Assembly: GCA_973895155.1 (NCBI GenBank)
Contig: OZ316894.1
Location: 15,810,001-15,874,000 of the forward strand
Reading direction: 5' to 3'
Length of the DNA stretch: 64,000 nt
Origin: Marsupella aquatica
Taxonomy: Eukaryota > Marchantiophyta
Part shown: one piece after another, positions 11,110 to 23,489 of the stretch
How the letters are laid out: each line of letters begins with the position of its first letter
How positions within the stretch are numbered: the first letter of the stretch is position 1
The notes under the pieces: model-generated
What the model saw: only the letters and a program-made list of their open reading frames with translations
What the model was told of the DNA's origin: nothing
Database searches by the model: none
Position numbers and translations under genes: made by a program

Positions 11110-13505
11110 CTAAAATGTCAAAAGCTCTATCACATATATACATAGATTCAAACAAGGCATTGTCCATGACTTAGCAATTTGTGTTGTGATAGAGGGAGAT
11201 GTCGACGATGCCAAAATTTGAAAGAAGGGCGCGAATCCGCACATTTGGGAAAATTGAAATCCGGAAATCCGGAAATCCAGATTTTGAAGTGCATACGACG
11301 AGTACGTCGTCGGTGATTAAAGTGCAATCGACGCATTACGCATCAATTGTGCTCCTAAAAATTTAAACCTCTGCAACTTTGGAATGGAGGACCTGCGCTA
11401 TCCAACCGACATGGTAGCATATGGCTCGTTCGAGCAGGGACATTCCGAGCAGGAGGGGAAATGGTGTTGGTAATTGAAACGTGACTTAGGCCGTAATGGC
11501 TGCCATACAGGGCGGGTCAAACCTTACCCCCTCTTTTTTCTAGTCCCGTCAGAACCTCCCGTGGGCAGTGTTACGGGAGTAGTCCCGTGGCCTTAACTTT
11601 TCATTATGGCTTGGCTTGAGACGCCCTATTAAGAATTCAGCCGCTGTGAGTGGAGGGCCAGAGAGGAGTCCAAGGTCTCATCTTTGTCTGTGGTGCTCCC
11701 AACAATGAAAAAGACATTATGCTAATCATGTACTGTTTGCCGCTAGGTCAAACTATCACATCGATCTTTACCACTAGGATGTGAGGACCCTGCAACAAAG
11801 ACCTTTATGGAATTCCCAATTTCAATGCCAATTCTGCATGATCATGTCCATTAGAGGACTACTCCTTGTCTACAGGGTAAAGGTGCATGGAATCAAGATC
11901 GGAGTGCTTGGACCACAATCCTTTTGTTGCCAAGTGAGGCAGTCTAGACGGAGGCTCTGAATGCATGCAAGGAGGAGAGTCAAACTAAAATGGCATGGAC
12001 CTCCAGCGAGATTTCTCCGTATTGAAAGAACACACGACATTTTATGGAATTAATTATGTAAGCCATGTTTGCAGGTAAGCTCTCAGGAACATGTAATGTA
12101 CATGTCACTTGCCTATCCAACCATTTATACGTAAAATCATACTTTCCTTTGCGTAAATGGTTGGTATCATGTTATGGGGTCGTGGAGGGATGCTATTTGG
12201 AGGATCCCCACACCTAAGGATGAGTATGTTTGATTCCGCTCCCGGAAGAGTACTTTTTGATCAAGTCTACCGACTGGCCTCTACGTTTTTGATAAAGTCC
12301 TGGGGACTGGTCCTACATTCTACAAGCCACCGGGTGAGTGTTGTCACCACTCCCCCTCACATGGGCAATCATACAAACATTTTACAATAGGATTTTAACA
12401 CTAGTGACCAGGGCAACCACTTTCACAACAAAGCCAACCACATGCACTAGGGGAGGAAAACAAGCGACACAAGAAGTAACAAGTGACACAAAAAATTTGA
12501 ACTTCAAACCAAATCCATATCTCTTAGTGGTGTACGCAACACATGCAAGGACAACCCGGCCTCCTGCCGTATGCCCAACTCCTGCCTCCCTGGGACAAGC
12601 GGTACGTCCTCCATCTCACTACTCTGGCTGAAATCCCTCCTCTTCCGTGTGCTACTCACAAAGATCTCTCCATTATACTAAACTGAATTCCCCCCTTAGC
12701 TCACTACGGGGCTCCCCCTAAATATTGAAAAAAACACACCAAAGCACCCCTCATGGGGTCACAACGATGGCGGCTACCCTAGTGGTGCCGCTAAAACCTT
12801 TCACAAGAAATCCCTAGCCTAAAACATGTGGCACACACATGCTTCTAAAACCCTAATCTAACTACGGGACCGACGGTGCCTTCGACGGTGCCAAACAACA
12901 ATCCGGAATCCATAGTCCCGGGGAAGTGAGGAGGCCCTCCCATGGTCGAAACCTCAAATATTTCAAACTACTTCCTTGAGGGGATCCCTGGACAACCCTG
13001 CTCCTTCTGATCATAGATCCGTAAATGACACTCAAAACGGATCCCGAACGGCCGATATATGATCGTTTAAGTTTTTACGGGACACCATCCCCCTCCGTTT
13101 CGTCCGTACAACACCAGGGTGCCCCGGCTTTGAAAAACACATATCACAGTCTCCGTAGGTGCTGCTACTTTCTCTTCCCCTTGGAAAGCCGGGACCTCCT
13201 GCAGTACGGACGTCCGTACGGCCTCCAAACTCCCGTATTCTCAAAAACACGCGATCCACTGTATCTCCTCCATCTTAGCTCCATTTTGGCCGTGTGACAC
13301 GTCGTTGGATTCAGCTCGGCGAGCTCTTTCCAACAAGCCCGTAAACTCCTGATTTTGAGATGGTCTAAAATTTTATGTTCGTACAACCAGGGTCCGTACA
13401 CACATTGAAAGCAAACACAACAGGGAAAGGGTTTAGGGTTTAGGAATGGGTGGGAACCCCCCACAAGTGAGAATAGAGAAAAAGGGAAGGAAGAAAGTGT
13501 GAGGG
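11110..13505. other. Gene-free stretch, possibly old repeats
   Basis: No convincing coding sequence was found. Two CCGGAAAT-type words occur near 11255-11275. The text around 12330-12375 (a 'gtgttgtcaccactccccctcacatggg' type run) resembles retroelement-derived non-coding DNA, but no LTR pair, primer-binding site or polypurine tract could be delimited. Confidence 0.35.
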
Positions 13506-13569
13506 CCCCTTCTACGGAGTGCCCCTTCTACGGAGTGGTTCTTCTACGGAGTGCCCTTTCTACGGAGTG
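13506..13569. repeat. Four tandem 16-bp units (YYYYTTCTACGGAGTG)
   Basis: Units start at 13506, 13522, 13538 and 13554. The core TTCTACGGAGTG is identical in all four, and only the first four bases vary. No coding frame is involved. Confidence 0.9.
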
Positions 13570-14532
13570 CGGAAGGGAAAGAGAGCAAAAACCATGTGAG
13601 TAGCACACAAAGGGTGAAGGGGAACACAAGTGTGGGAACCCCTTCCTTCTAAGGGCCCTCCCACCATCACTACTCCAAGATTGCCTAGTTTTACCGTTTT
13701 ACGGGCATTGAGGTTTCTTGAGATGTCACTGTTTGATACAGGATACAGACCTAAACTCAACTATGATACCCCAGGTTTGCATGGGGCTCATTGAGGGCTT
13801 CAAAATGAATCCAAACACGACCATGTTTGGATTAGTACTAGCGCAACAACGTCTGTTTCAAGAATATTTTCTATATTTTGGTCATTATTCTCGTTTTGTG
13901 CCTTATGTGGAGCCTCCGGCCAGCCCCCACCCCTCTAAGATGCCCACACCGTGTCTCCAAGTCCTTGGGTTGCCTTGTGGCCTCCTTGTACCGCCTTGTG
14001 GCCTCCTTGTACCCCGTCAATGGTTCCCTTGTTATCCATCACCGCCCTACACCCCTCTCAACTTCGGCCTCCAGTTGTTGCATCCATTTATTAGAACTAA
14101 CAAAACTAAAAAATTTGAAAATCCAAACACTTTTACTACACCTACTTGTCTTTCTACTTATATACGCAATTATAAGTCATCACTAAGTTACTACCGGGTT
14201 TGGGGCCCTGTCACAGTACATGTCCAATATGTGCACCACATGTGAGATAGCTATTTCTTTTATGTTGGTAGGCATGCCAGAATCAGGCTGATGTCCACAT
14301 TCCATACTTGATAATCCTACAACAGGATTCCACCGCAAACAATTCTTCAAATTAAGTTGCTCTTCCCTTGGTCGCTCTCGTCTAGTGCGAAGTCCCTTCT
14401 AGAATTAAACTTGAACTCCTAGATAAACAACATCCATACCCTAAACCCTTCAATTGATAGATCTGGTAGGTTCCCTCGCTCACACAGCCCAACATGTCAC
14501 TTCCTTGTATCTGTACATTCTTTAAATCCAAT
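13570..14532. other. Gene-free flank of the CACTA element
   Basis: No gene seen. A 21-bp word, 'gccttgtggcctccttgtacc', occurs twice in tandem near 13971-14012. The ORF at 13718-14245 has low-complexity Pro/Ser composition and no family resemblance, so I do not count it as a gene. Confidence 0.4.
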
Positions 14533-14850
14533 CACTAGTAGAAACCGGGGGGTATTTAGACCCCATTAAACGACTATTCAGTACCGTATAGGACTTGGAA
14601 ACGACTGGGAAGGACTGCAGTCCTTTATAGGACTGCGAGTCGTATGTTTTGTTACTATAATCAACTGAGTCCTTTATAGAACTGGTTTATAAGTCGTTTA
14701 ATAGACTGGATTTTCAGTCTATTTTAGTCTTTGTGTGGGTAGCTTTGGTGAGTCGTTTTCAGTCTTTTATGGGCTGCGATGATGAGTCGTTGGGAACGAC
14801 TAAAAAGGTTATGGAGGGTAGTCTTTAAATATACTTTGTGGGGTATGTAT
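14533..14850. repeat. CACTA left terminal and subterminal repeats
   Basis: The 18-bp terminal repeat is followed by multiple copies, in both orientations, of AGTCGT/ACGACT and of AGTCCTTTATAGGACT-like words between about 14570 and 14830. In characterised En/Spm elements such subterminal motifs are bound by the TNPA-type protein, so these are likely transposition cis-sites (inference). Confidence 0.8.
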
Positions 14851-15355
14851 AAGTCTTTCATGTCAACTGGATATGAGTGATGAAGACCCCACTATACTAC
14901 TTGGAATGAACCCACTCTTGTGCACAAATAACATATTGCATTCATGTTTTATTGTGTACTTGGAATGAACTCACTCTATAAGTTCACCATTCATCATGTT
15001 AACATTAGAATACATAGTTTCAGAAAGCCATCTTCTATACCATGTACACTAATATGAATTCACAGATTCAAACTTCATAGACTACAAAGAAGGTCACAAA
15101 GTATTCCTCTATACCATACACACTAATACTGAAATGATAAAATAGATTCAAGTATCATAGACAATCACCATAGAGCCATAGTTTGACATCAATCACTTAT
15201 GAACATACAGAATTCAGAAATATCAATGTCACACACAACGTCTCCTTCATCCTCTTTACCAAATGGAAAAATTGGTACAGATATTTCTTGGATCTTTCCA
15301 AGGCAATGTCAAAATGTGACACAATTCACATGATTCTATCTACACTTGCATTCAG
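14851..15355. other. Non-coding left part of CACTA element
   Basis: This AT-rich stretch separates the subterminal repeats from the end of the TNP1/TNPA-like gene. No gene seen. Confidence 0.5.
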
Positions 15356-18300
15356 TCACTGCAGACTAACACACTCTGATGGCCAGAGCACAAGAGATCC
15401 TACTGCATCTGCAATTATTTCCTGAGGTGGATCATCGTCTCTATTCGGAAATGGCAAATTACAATCAGATACAATCACTGTAGTCAACAACACTACTACA
15501 TGGTCATCCGGGACCACTTTGCCATGGAATTTTGCATGATCCGGTCGCAAAATGCCTGTACCCACACATACCTGCGAGTCATCCTCCCATGATAGAAGAT
15601 TATGGACTGGCTCTGCTGTGGCTATCACCTCCACCTTACCCTGGCTGTTTTTCTTGGCTTTCCTGGGTGGCTTATACATGACATTATTCATACCTTGGTT
15701 GCGAGTCATGACTTTGGCACGAGTGTTTTGTGCTGGTGATCGAGAATTGGCTACACTCTTTTTCAAAGAATCTGCATCCATATTTGACACTTCTGATTGT
15801 GTAGCAGGATTTCCCTGCGACATCATCTCAGTATCTGCCAACATTGTACTTGCTTCAATTGAAGCATCTACAATCTTACTTGCATCCAATGTTGCTCCCA
15901 AGTTTCGACGTCGTTGCACCCTACTCCCACTTGGTTGAGAGTCTGTCAACTCTGCATCAACTTCAATTCAGTGTCATGTCCAACATAAGTCAATCACTCA
16001 TCACATGTGCTAAATGTACATGTCACCAACCACAAAGTTGTCACTATCTCCTTACCATTATGAACAGCCTTCTTCCCCTTCTTTGCCATTGCCATATGCT
16101 CCATGTCTGCTTCTGTTGATCAATAAACACACCACAATATTCAGGTTGAATCTATTAACCACTGAATTGTTGCTCAACATTCATATAGAGGAATTTAAAG
16201 CATCAGCTTACCTGATACCTCCTTGGCTATGGTCACTGAGGCACTGGGCACATCTTCTTCATTATTGCTCTTTGAATCACCTGATACATCAATCATGATG
16301 TCACTTCAGATCCCAGTTCATCCAACCAATTCTTACAGAAAAGATTACCTCCAACCGGCTTAAGTTTCACAAAACTCCATGCACTTTTCAAATGTAATGT
16401 ACTGGATCATAGCAGGTTACCTGTCTCAGCAACCTTCTTGCCCTTCTGCTTACTGATTACAGGGTCCTTATCTGCCTCCACTCTTCCTGCATTCAAACCA
16501 TTCACTCAATTCATGAAAACTTACTTCTAACATTTGAACATAGGACACAATGAACAATGGGCCGGTGTCATTTCCATACCTGTGTCAGATTTGCCAATTC
16601 CCTTTTTTGTTAACAAGGGCACACTTTGTACAATGTTGCCCTCATTGTTTGGTTGGGAACCACCCAATTTTTCAATCACAAGCTTGAAATTAGATTCCAC
16701 TGATGCAAGAAGGTTCGCTGCAGATGCCTCCACAATATCCAAACGATCAGCCAATTTACTTTCCACTCGAGGGAGTCCACACTCTAATGACTTCAACCGT
16801 TCACACATCTCTGTGAGAGTTGTAACAGTTCCCTGTCATAACACAACTTACATATCTCAGATAACTGTCCCCAAGAACTGGTTGCTTACTTCCTACTACA
16901 TTTCTTTCTGATGCTCAAGGCCAAATAGTCACAGAACATACAGAATTACAACATAATCACCTGTTTGGAAGTCACACTTGTCACCTCACTCCTTTGTTTC
17001 ATGAACTCCTCTCTCACTTCTTGTGCTGATGGTTCTTCACCTGTCAATTTCTTCTGCAGTCCACATCAACATACATATGAATGAAACCAAGTGTTGATTG
17101 TCAATGAAAATGTAATAATGGTAGCAAGATGATAAGTTTGAGGCTTACTATCAGGCATGTCACTGCCTTACCAATTGTTCTTTCACTGGAGCATAACTTC
17201 CTCTCCCAGCCTGTGAAAGGTGTTTCACTTTGCCTCGAGCATTTGACATCAGTTCACTCTTGCTCTGTCCAGCCTCCGACATGAACCCTTTGATTAACCG
17301 TGTCCATTGATCCAGTTCCAATGATGGGGGTGGTGGCATTCTCCTGTTAGAACCATTGTCTATCCACATCCTTTTCAACCTATGCCTCTCTTGTTTCAAA
17401 ATCCTCATTGCATAATCTGATATGCAATCTTCAACTGGGCCCTTACCATCATTACCAACATAGTCCCACCGTTCAAGAATGTCCTTGCAGATAGCAGCCC
17501 AATCAGCTTTGTTTTGACTCCTAAACTCTGTAATGCTCAAATCTAACCAACGCAATACTTCTCCTCTTAGGTCAGAATGCCAACGGTTCTTACCATCACA
17601 TGTGGGAGTTATCCAACCTTCGGAATTCACTTCTACTTTACCAAATTTGTTACTGTCTCCTGCCTTGGTACTCCCTGAAGCGCTACTAGGTGTCCCTCCA
17701 CGGTCTGATCTCCCCCCACGGCCTAGATTGCATTGTCCAAACCTCCCTGGAGTCCCTGGACATTTACAGAATCCATTTACAGTCACTTACATTAGGTAAG
17801 TATGAATCATAAATCCTGCTGCCAAATATACACTGGACTTCAGAGCAATTCTGCAATGACCAAGTTACCTCTCCCTTGGCGCATAGATGGTTCTGGACCA
17901 CCTGTCCTATTGCTTTGTCTTGATGAATTAGGGTCGTTTCTCCCGCCTGTGAATGATTGCCGCCTATCTGAACGTGGATGGCCTTTGTTGTTTTTGTGAT
18001 TGTCCCAATCAGAGTCTGCATACCAACAGGTACATGCCACACTCATGGACCTGTAAGATAAACTCTTTGCCCTAGCTACACATCAGATAAGTCCATATTG
18101 AGCTAAATCTCTACTACCATCACAAAATCACTAGCACAAGACACTTACTTGTCCAATCATCCTCCTCACCTTTCCATTGCCCTTTGTACCCGTCTCTACC
18201 ACGCTCTGGGTGTTCATATTCATCCCATCCATCTTCTGCTCCATCATAGTCATCATCATAATTATCAGGCGTCCCTTGCCAATAACTCTGGCTCCTTCTA

Positions 18301-18527
18301 GGGTATGGATTATGTGATTTCTCTCTAGCTGCCCACCTACCTGGGACTTGATGAGGGCCCTGTGCATCCTGCACAGGTGCATTTTTCTGTGAGCCCCCTG
18401 CATCTGGGTCTCCATCCATATCCAATCTTTCCTCTTCACCCCACTCTCCAAGCCCCATGTCTGTCTCCATGTCATCACCCTCTTCCCCCATAGCTTCTGC
18501 ACAGCACCCACAACCAAACAGGGACAA
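15356..18527 (-). CDS. CACTA TNP1/TNPA-like protein (multi-exon, exon limits approximate)
   Basis: Several minus-strand coding blocks separated by short introns form the second gene of the element. Blocks: an acidic, Gly/Asp-rich leader (18527 to about 18150), a basic Arg/Gly-rich block (about 18020-17850), and a block with 'WITPTCDGKNRWHSDLRGEVLRW' and 'YAMRILKQERHRLKRMW' (about 17770-17175) that resembles the Transposase_24 (Ptta/En/Spm) module. Next come coiled-coil-like exons (17055-16968, about 16830-16590), small exons near 16490-16423, 16290-16211 and 16110-16055, and a last exon ending at 15356. The last exon shows 'GTGILRPDHAKFHGK' and 'IADAVGSLVLWP', the pattern of the C-terminal TNP1/EN/SPM domain. 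In En/Spm this class of protein binds subterminal repeats and aids excision. I did not resolve every splice junction. Confidence 0.7.
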
Positions 18528-18668
18528 TCAGCACACTAAATTCAAAGTATCAATCAATTTTATGCATATCCAACTATCCTAAACATCATTCCAGGCAACA
18601 ATTCCCGTTCTGTGACTCTGTGCAGGTAGTCATCCTCAACCTCATACTTGCCAATCGCCAGCTGTTGC

Positions 18669-21600
18669 CTATTGCAAATCATCAACCTCATCATATTCCA
18701 TTTGCCCAGGTTCATCATATGTCTCTCTCAATGTTAAGGGGATGTAGTCAGTCCCTGCCCGAGTTGGAAGTATAGTCTCATGACTAGGATGCTCGAATGC
18801 AGCATGGTCATCCAAACTGAACTCTACTTTACTTCCATCCATCCGCCTGTTCCGTGCTTGGCTATGGCATACCACCCTCCAGCCATGTGACTCCTCCACA
18901 TCTGCAAAGAAAGCCTGTTCAACTTGGCTAGGGAAAACAAAAGGCTCAGACCATTCTGGTACTCTGGACCTAAAATTGGCCAACAAGAACCCATCATGAT
19001 CACGCTTCATGGTGGCCCTTGGTCTCTGCCACTCTGATTTCACCCATGATCCCTTCATCAATATCACTGGGACACTTGTGTTACCATAATTCAACACCCA
19101 AATGTCAGTCAACTCCCCCACGTAACCCATCTTCATCCACCCCCTCTGTTCTTCAGAGGTTCTTTGCTCAAACACAGAAATCAAACCACAATCATATGAT
19201 ACACAATGGTCACCCTGCTCATCCCTCACTCGATAATAATTTCCATAAGCTCTCATCCGTTTGTAGGTCAGAATAGACAATCGTGGTGGCACAGATAGAA
19301 GATACAAATCCTTCTCCATATCTGGGTGATGTCTACTATGCTCTCGAATTGTCACCCGAATCCACTGCTCGAACTGTGGGAAGGGATCCTGCTGCCCAGA
19401 GTGTGCAGCTTTTTGCATATCATATTCCCTGCAATATGAGGTACAGGCATAGTTAGGTCTAAACAACACATGACAACCTAAGATCACCCTTGGAACAGAC
19501 AAGAAGCATCACAACAAAGGCAAGTCAATTCAATCACTCACCTCCACCATGGTTGCATAGGCTCTGTGTTTGCCAGCACATATGAATGAGCCTTGTCTCG
19601 AATCGCAATAGGCAGCTGAACAGCACGTCCCACACCTTCAACAACCTCGCCACTCACTCCATCATCTTCACCAGATTTCCAAACTCTTGTCATAGCTTCA
19701 CCAGACCCAGCCATGTACTCTGTTAGGAATCCCAACGCCTCATCCTTAATGTACCCCAATGCCATGGAAGCCTCTGGCCTGTAGTATGTTCTCACATGAC
19801 CTTTCAACAACTTCATGTATCGCTCCATAGGGTACATCCATCTGGTACTGACTGGCCCATACTGCCCTAGCTCTTCTACCACATGGATTAGGAGATGAGT
19901 CATAACATCAAAGAAAGCAGGGGGGAAGTATATCTCCAAGTCACAGAGGACATAAGCAGCATCCTGCTTCAACTGCTCCAATCCTTGGGGATCCCACACT
20001 TTCACACATATACGGCGAAATACATTGCACAGTCGAAGAATGACATTACGGACTGGTTTCTGCATGAGACCTCTAAGGCATAGGGGAAAAATGTGCTGCA
20101 TCAACACATGGTAGTCATGTGTTTTCATACTGCCAAGTTTATTCTTTGTAATATGCTTCTTGAAGGCACCAGCATAGCCAGAGGGCACTTTCAGACAGCT
20201 CAATCTATACAAGAATGTCTTCCATTCATCCTGTGTGCACACATAGGGAGCTTGGAACTTGAGAAGTACATTGGGATAGCTTGCATGGGGCTTCAACCAA
20301 AGGTGAGGGCGAATCCCCTTCTGTTGCATATCAGCTCGAACTGCTCCTGTATCTTTCTCACCCGACAAGAACTTCAGCAAGCTCTCACAAATATTTTTCT
20401 CAATGTGCATGACGTCCACATTGTGTTTGCTGGGCTCGAATTCCTGCACTCCACAAAGCAAAGAATTCAACAACAGAAACACTAATTAACCACATAGGAG
20501 GATTGTAACCAACATCAATCCACCATTGCTCCAATCTAAAATTGCAATCATACAGGGGCTGGAGGCTAAGTACATTACCCTCCAGTACTCCAACTCCAAG
20601 TCCATCAAGGTCTGTCTTTTCACACCGTGTTTCACCACTGGATCCTCAGGTTCTCGATCAGTGGCACTTCTCTTGTCCCAATCAGCCTTCCTGGCTGCCC
20701 ACCTCAGGACTTGCTCTCTGGTGACCCTTTGTGGTGGGCCACGAAGCTCTGTTTTGTTGTTGAAGTGTGCAATTTGAGACCGTGTGTGCCTGTAAGGATG
20801 ATCAACAGGCAGATACCTTCTATGCCCCTGAAATTTCATACTGTGCAGGGCATGCGACCACTCACTTGTCACATTTTTCCCACATGGTGTGCACCCCACA
20901 TAGCCCTTTGTCACTCGTCCAGATATGATGCCATGGCCTGGGTAATCTGCTATATCCAGCAAACAAATTGCATGCAGTCTAAAGGGGCTGGGTCGAAGAA
21001 GCCCCTTCAGAACATCATGGGTTAACACCCCTTCTATCCACAAAGTCTTCCACTCTTCCACTGCTGGAGCCAACATGATATCTATGAATTGCTCGGTCAC
21101 AGAAGCTGGTCCAGGGATTAATAGCACCATCATGACAAAAAACCTCTTTGTAGTCATCCATGGGGGAAGGTTGTAATTTAGCAGCGTAACCGGCCAACAT
21201 GAATAACGGTTGTTTTTGTCTCCAAATGGGTTTACTCCATCCAGTGATAGACCAAATCGAAAGTTCCGCTTCTCTGCAGCAAACTGTGGCCACCTCTCAT
21301 CAACAAATTTCCAATGGTTGGAATCTCCAATGTGACGCTGCAGGCCATCACTGCTCTTGTTATCAGGAGTCCATGTCATCAGCTTGGAAATGGCAGGGCA
21401 TCTAAACAGACGTTGTAGTCTAGGAATGAGAGGAAAATGACGAAGAACCTTGGCAAGATGTGTACATTTCCCTACATTCTTGTACCTGTGCTTACCACAA
21501 TGAGGGCATGTCAATTTATCTGCATGCTCTTTGCGAAAGAGAACACACCCATCAGGGCATGCGTCAATAGACACATAGTTCAGCCCAAGGTTAGACATCA

Positions 21601-22369
21601 ATTTCCTAGCCTCGTACATATTTTTTGGAATTGAATTACCATCTGGTAACACATTTCGGCGCAGGAAGGTCAACAACTCTGTCACAAATATATTGGGAAC
21701 ATTGTGATTGCCACAGATGTTCAACAACAACACGACAAAACCCAGCTTGGAGCAGTTCGACCCCTCGTAGATAGGAATGCAAGCTTCTTTGATGTGTTTT
21801 GGGCCCCCAAACACCCACTCCCTCTCTGCTGCACCTTCCCCAATGTCAAAGTCAGGTTCAGCTTGGCCGTCGCCAATGTGTGGCTGCGGTTCATTGTCCT
21901 CTTCTGATTCCACTGTGTCGTAAAAAGCATCAAGGTCTTCAAAAATCTCTTGAACCATTCTTGGGACATCCATCCCACCGTCCTCAGTGACTGCCTCTGC
22001 CTCTCCATCTTGGTCATCCACGTTCTCATGTTGGACCCCAGGACCATCCTCTGCACAGTCTATGTCCTGCTCTACGTAGTCTCTACGCCTAGCTGTATTA
22101 GAATCCACAAAGTCAGCTCTCCACTCTTCATCAGAGGAGTCTTCTTCTGCTGGTACATTCCAAATCCTCCACCGAGGGTGCCTTTCATGCCGCAGCAGGT
22201 GAAGGTGCACAGTGTTCAAACTCAACGACTTGAATCCTTGGCACTGTGTGCATGGGCATCTCATCCTCCTACTCCTACCTTGGGCGGCCCGGGCTTGTTC
22301 ACGCATCCACAATTTAGAATCATGATGCCTAATCCTAAATGGGTTGTGAAGAGGCAACCTTGGAGCCAT
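18669..22369 (-). CDS. CACTA TNP2-type transposase
   Basis: This is the catalytic gene of the CACTA element. Three exons join in frame to about 1,150 residues: 22369-20579, 20443-19542 and 19428-18669. Junctions follow GT-AG: AGG|GTAATG to TGCAG|GAATTC in phase 0, then TGGAG|GTGAGTG to TTGCAG|GGAATATG in phase 2, giving 'WWREYDM'. I start at the 'MAPRLP' methionine; four in-frame residues precede it. Near the N-terminus is a 'CPCTQC...HLHLLRH' zinc-finger-like motif. The central transposase domain has 'CPHCG', 'FGLSLDGVNPFG', 'LLIPGPASV' and a 'DIADYPGHGIISGR...CTPCGKN' segment. Exon 2 carries a DUF4218-type module ('HNVDVMHIEKNICESLL', 'HDYHVLMQHI', 'YPMERYMKLLKG'). Exon 3 carries a DUF4216-type module. 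No internal stops are seen, which supports an intact gene. Confidence 0.92.
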
Positions 22370-22695
22370 CACTATACACACGCACTCAGCACCCTGTCAT
22401 TTTATTATGCAAGTGAAAAATACACTTCCTGTTAAGGATTTCACCCCTGACTGTACTTGCCAAAATACGTAACGTTCCAAAAAAACAAAAAAACAAAAAA
22501 TATAGGTGCCTGAGTCATGTACCTAGTCTCAAGTGAATGAGACAAAATTCCTAAATGTTTGAGGGTGTCAACTCCTCCGCTGTCCTCACATGTACTGCCT
22601 CTGCACGTACATCCATGACCATATCAGAGTCCAATCATGTATAGTCATAGACACAGGTGCCAGGTGCAAGACCGGTGTGAGATGTCCTCATCTTA

Positions 22696-23265
22696 CTACC
22701 ACATCAAATACGGATACCAATCCTGTTGTCGATGCCACTCAGCCCTGAGGTACTCAGGCATGTACATTAAGTCATCAAGGTCTAAACCCTGCTCATGCCA
22801 TGGTGGTCTTCGATCCGTGCCTACAAGCAGTGGCAGCAGTGCCCTCCATGGTGCACATGTTGCTACCAAGTCCCTCCACTGGGTACTAATTAGTCTATAT
22901 TTGTAGATATCTTGTGCGCCAGACACCACAAGAACCCTCGGCCAGACATGTGTAAGAACTATATCATCTGCCAAATCAGGCAACAAGGAACCACCTACAG
23001 CATCGTGCTTGTCTAACTCATCTGCTGAAAAGTAAATGTCCTCTTCCGACTGTGCATCCTCATTCACCACAACATTCACAACACATCCAAGGTCTGCAGG
23101 CATTATCTCGGATGGAGCTACACTCTGTCTGGTTACCAATCCACACAAGTAAGCCCAAGCAGTAGCCATGCACGATGCAACCCGTAGGAGGACCCTACAT
23201 AGGGCCTGACGGTCTGGAAGAGGCAGCATACCCACCAAAGTCTTCAACCAAACAGAGCCCAGCAA
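22696..23265 (-). CDS. Small F-box-like ORF in the CACTA element
   Basis: The frame encodes 189 residues. A segment around residues 113-155 reads 'LPDLADDIVLTHVWPRVL...YKYRLISTQWRDLVA...WRAL', with the spacing and hydrophobic pattern of an F-box (LPxxl...i.prL...l..vs..Wr.l). In that family the domain recruits SKP1 to ubiquitin ligases. The N-terminal part is hydrophobic and Cys/Ala-rich and unrecognised. It lies between TNP2 and the BRCT gene, on the same strand. It may be one exon of a larger gene, and the start codon is not certain. The F-box call is weak to moderate and based only on the pattern. Confidence 0.45.
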   Translation of the reverse strand: MLGSVWLKTLVGMLPLPDRQALCRVLLRVASCMATAWAYLCGLVTRQSVAPSEIMPADLGCVVNVVVNEDAQSEEDIYFSADELDKHDAVGGSLLPDLADDIVLTHVWPRVLVVSGAQDIYKYRLISTQWRDLVATCAPWRALLPLLVGTDRRPPWHEQGLDLDDLMYMPEYLRAEWHRQQDWYPYLMW

Positions 23266-23489
23266 GTAGATTCACAGTCACACCCCACGCAGCAGGAAAC
23301 AACAATCACTTCAACTGCGACCAACCATGACAAGATGAGTTCGTTCAAGGATCACATTTATTACAAAATTGTGATTTATACAAAAATATGAGGGACTCCT
23401 ACTCCTCACTCTCTCCCACCTTTGCTAAGCATACATCTCCGCTGAATCTTGGAGGGCCAGGCCTCAAAAATATCAAAGTCCCAAGCATG

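Noticed and set aside
13718-14245. 175-codon plus-strand ORF
   Set aside because: Pro/Ser/Leu-rich low-complexity translation, with an equally open overlapping frame and no family resemblance.
11490-14520. Possible LTR retrotransposon remnants
   Set aside because: No paired LTRs, primer-binding site, polypurine tract or gag/pol frame could be found.
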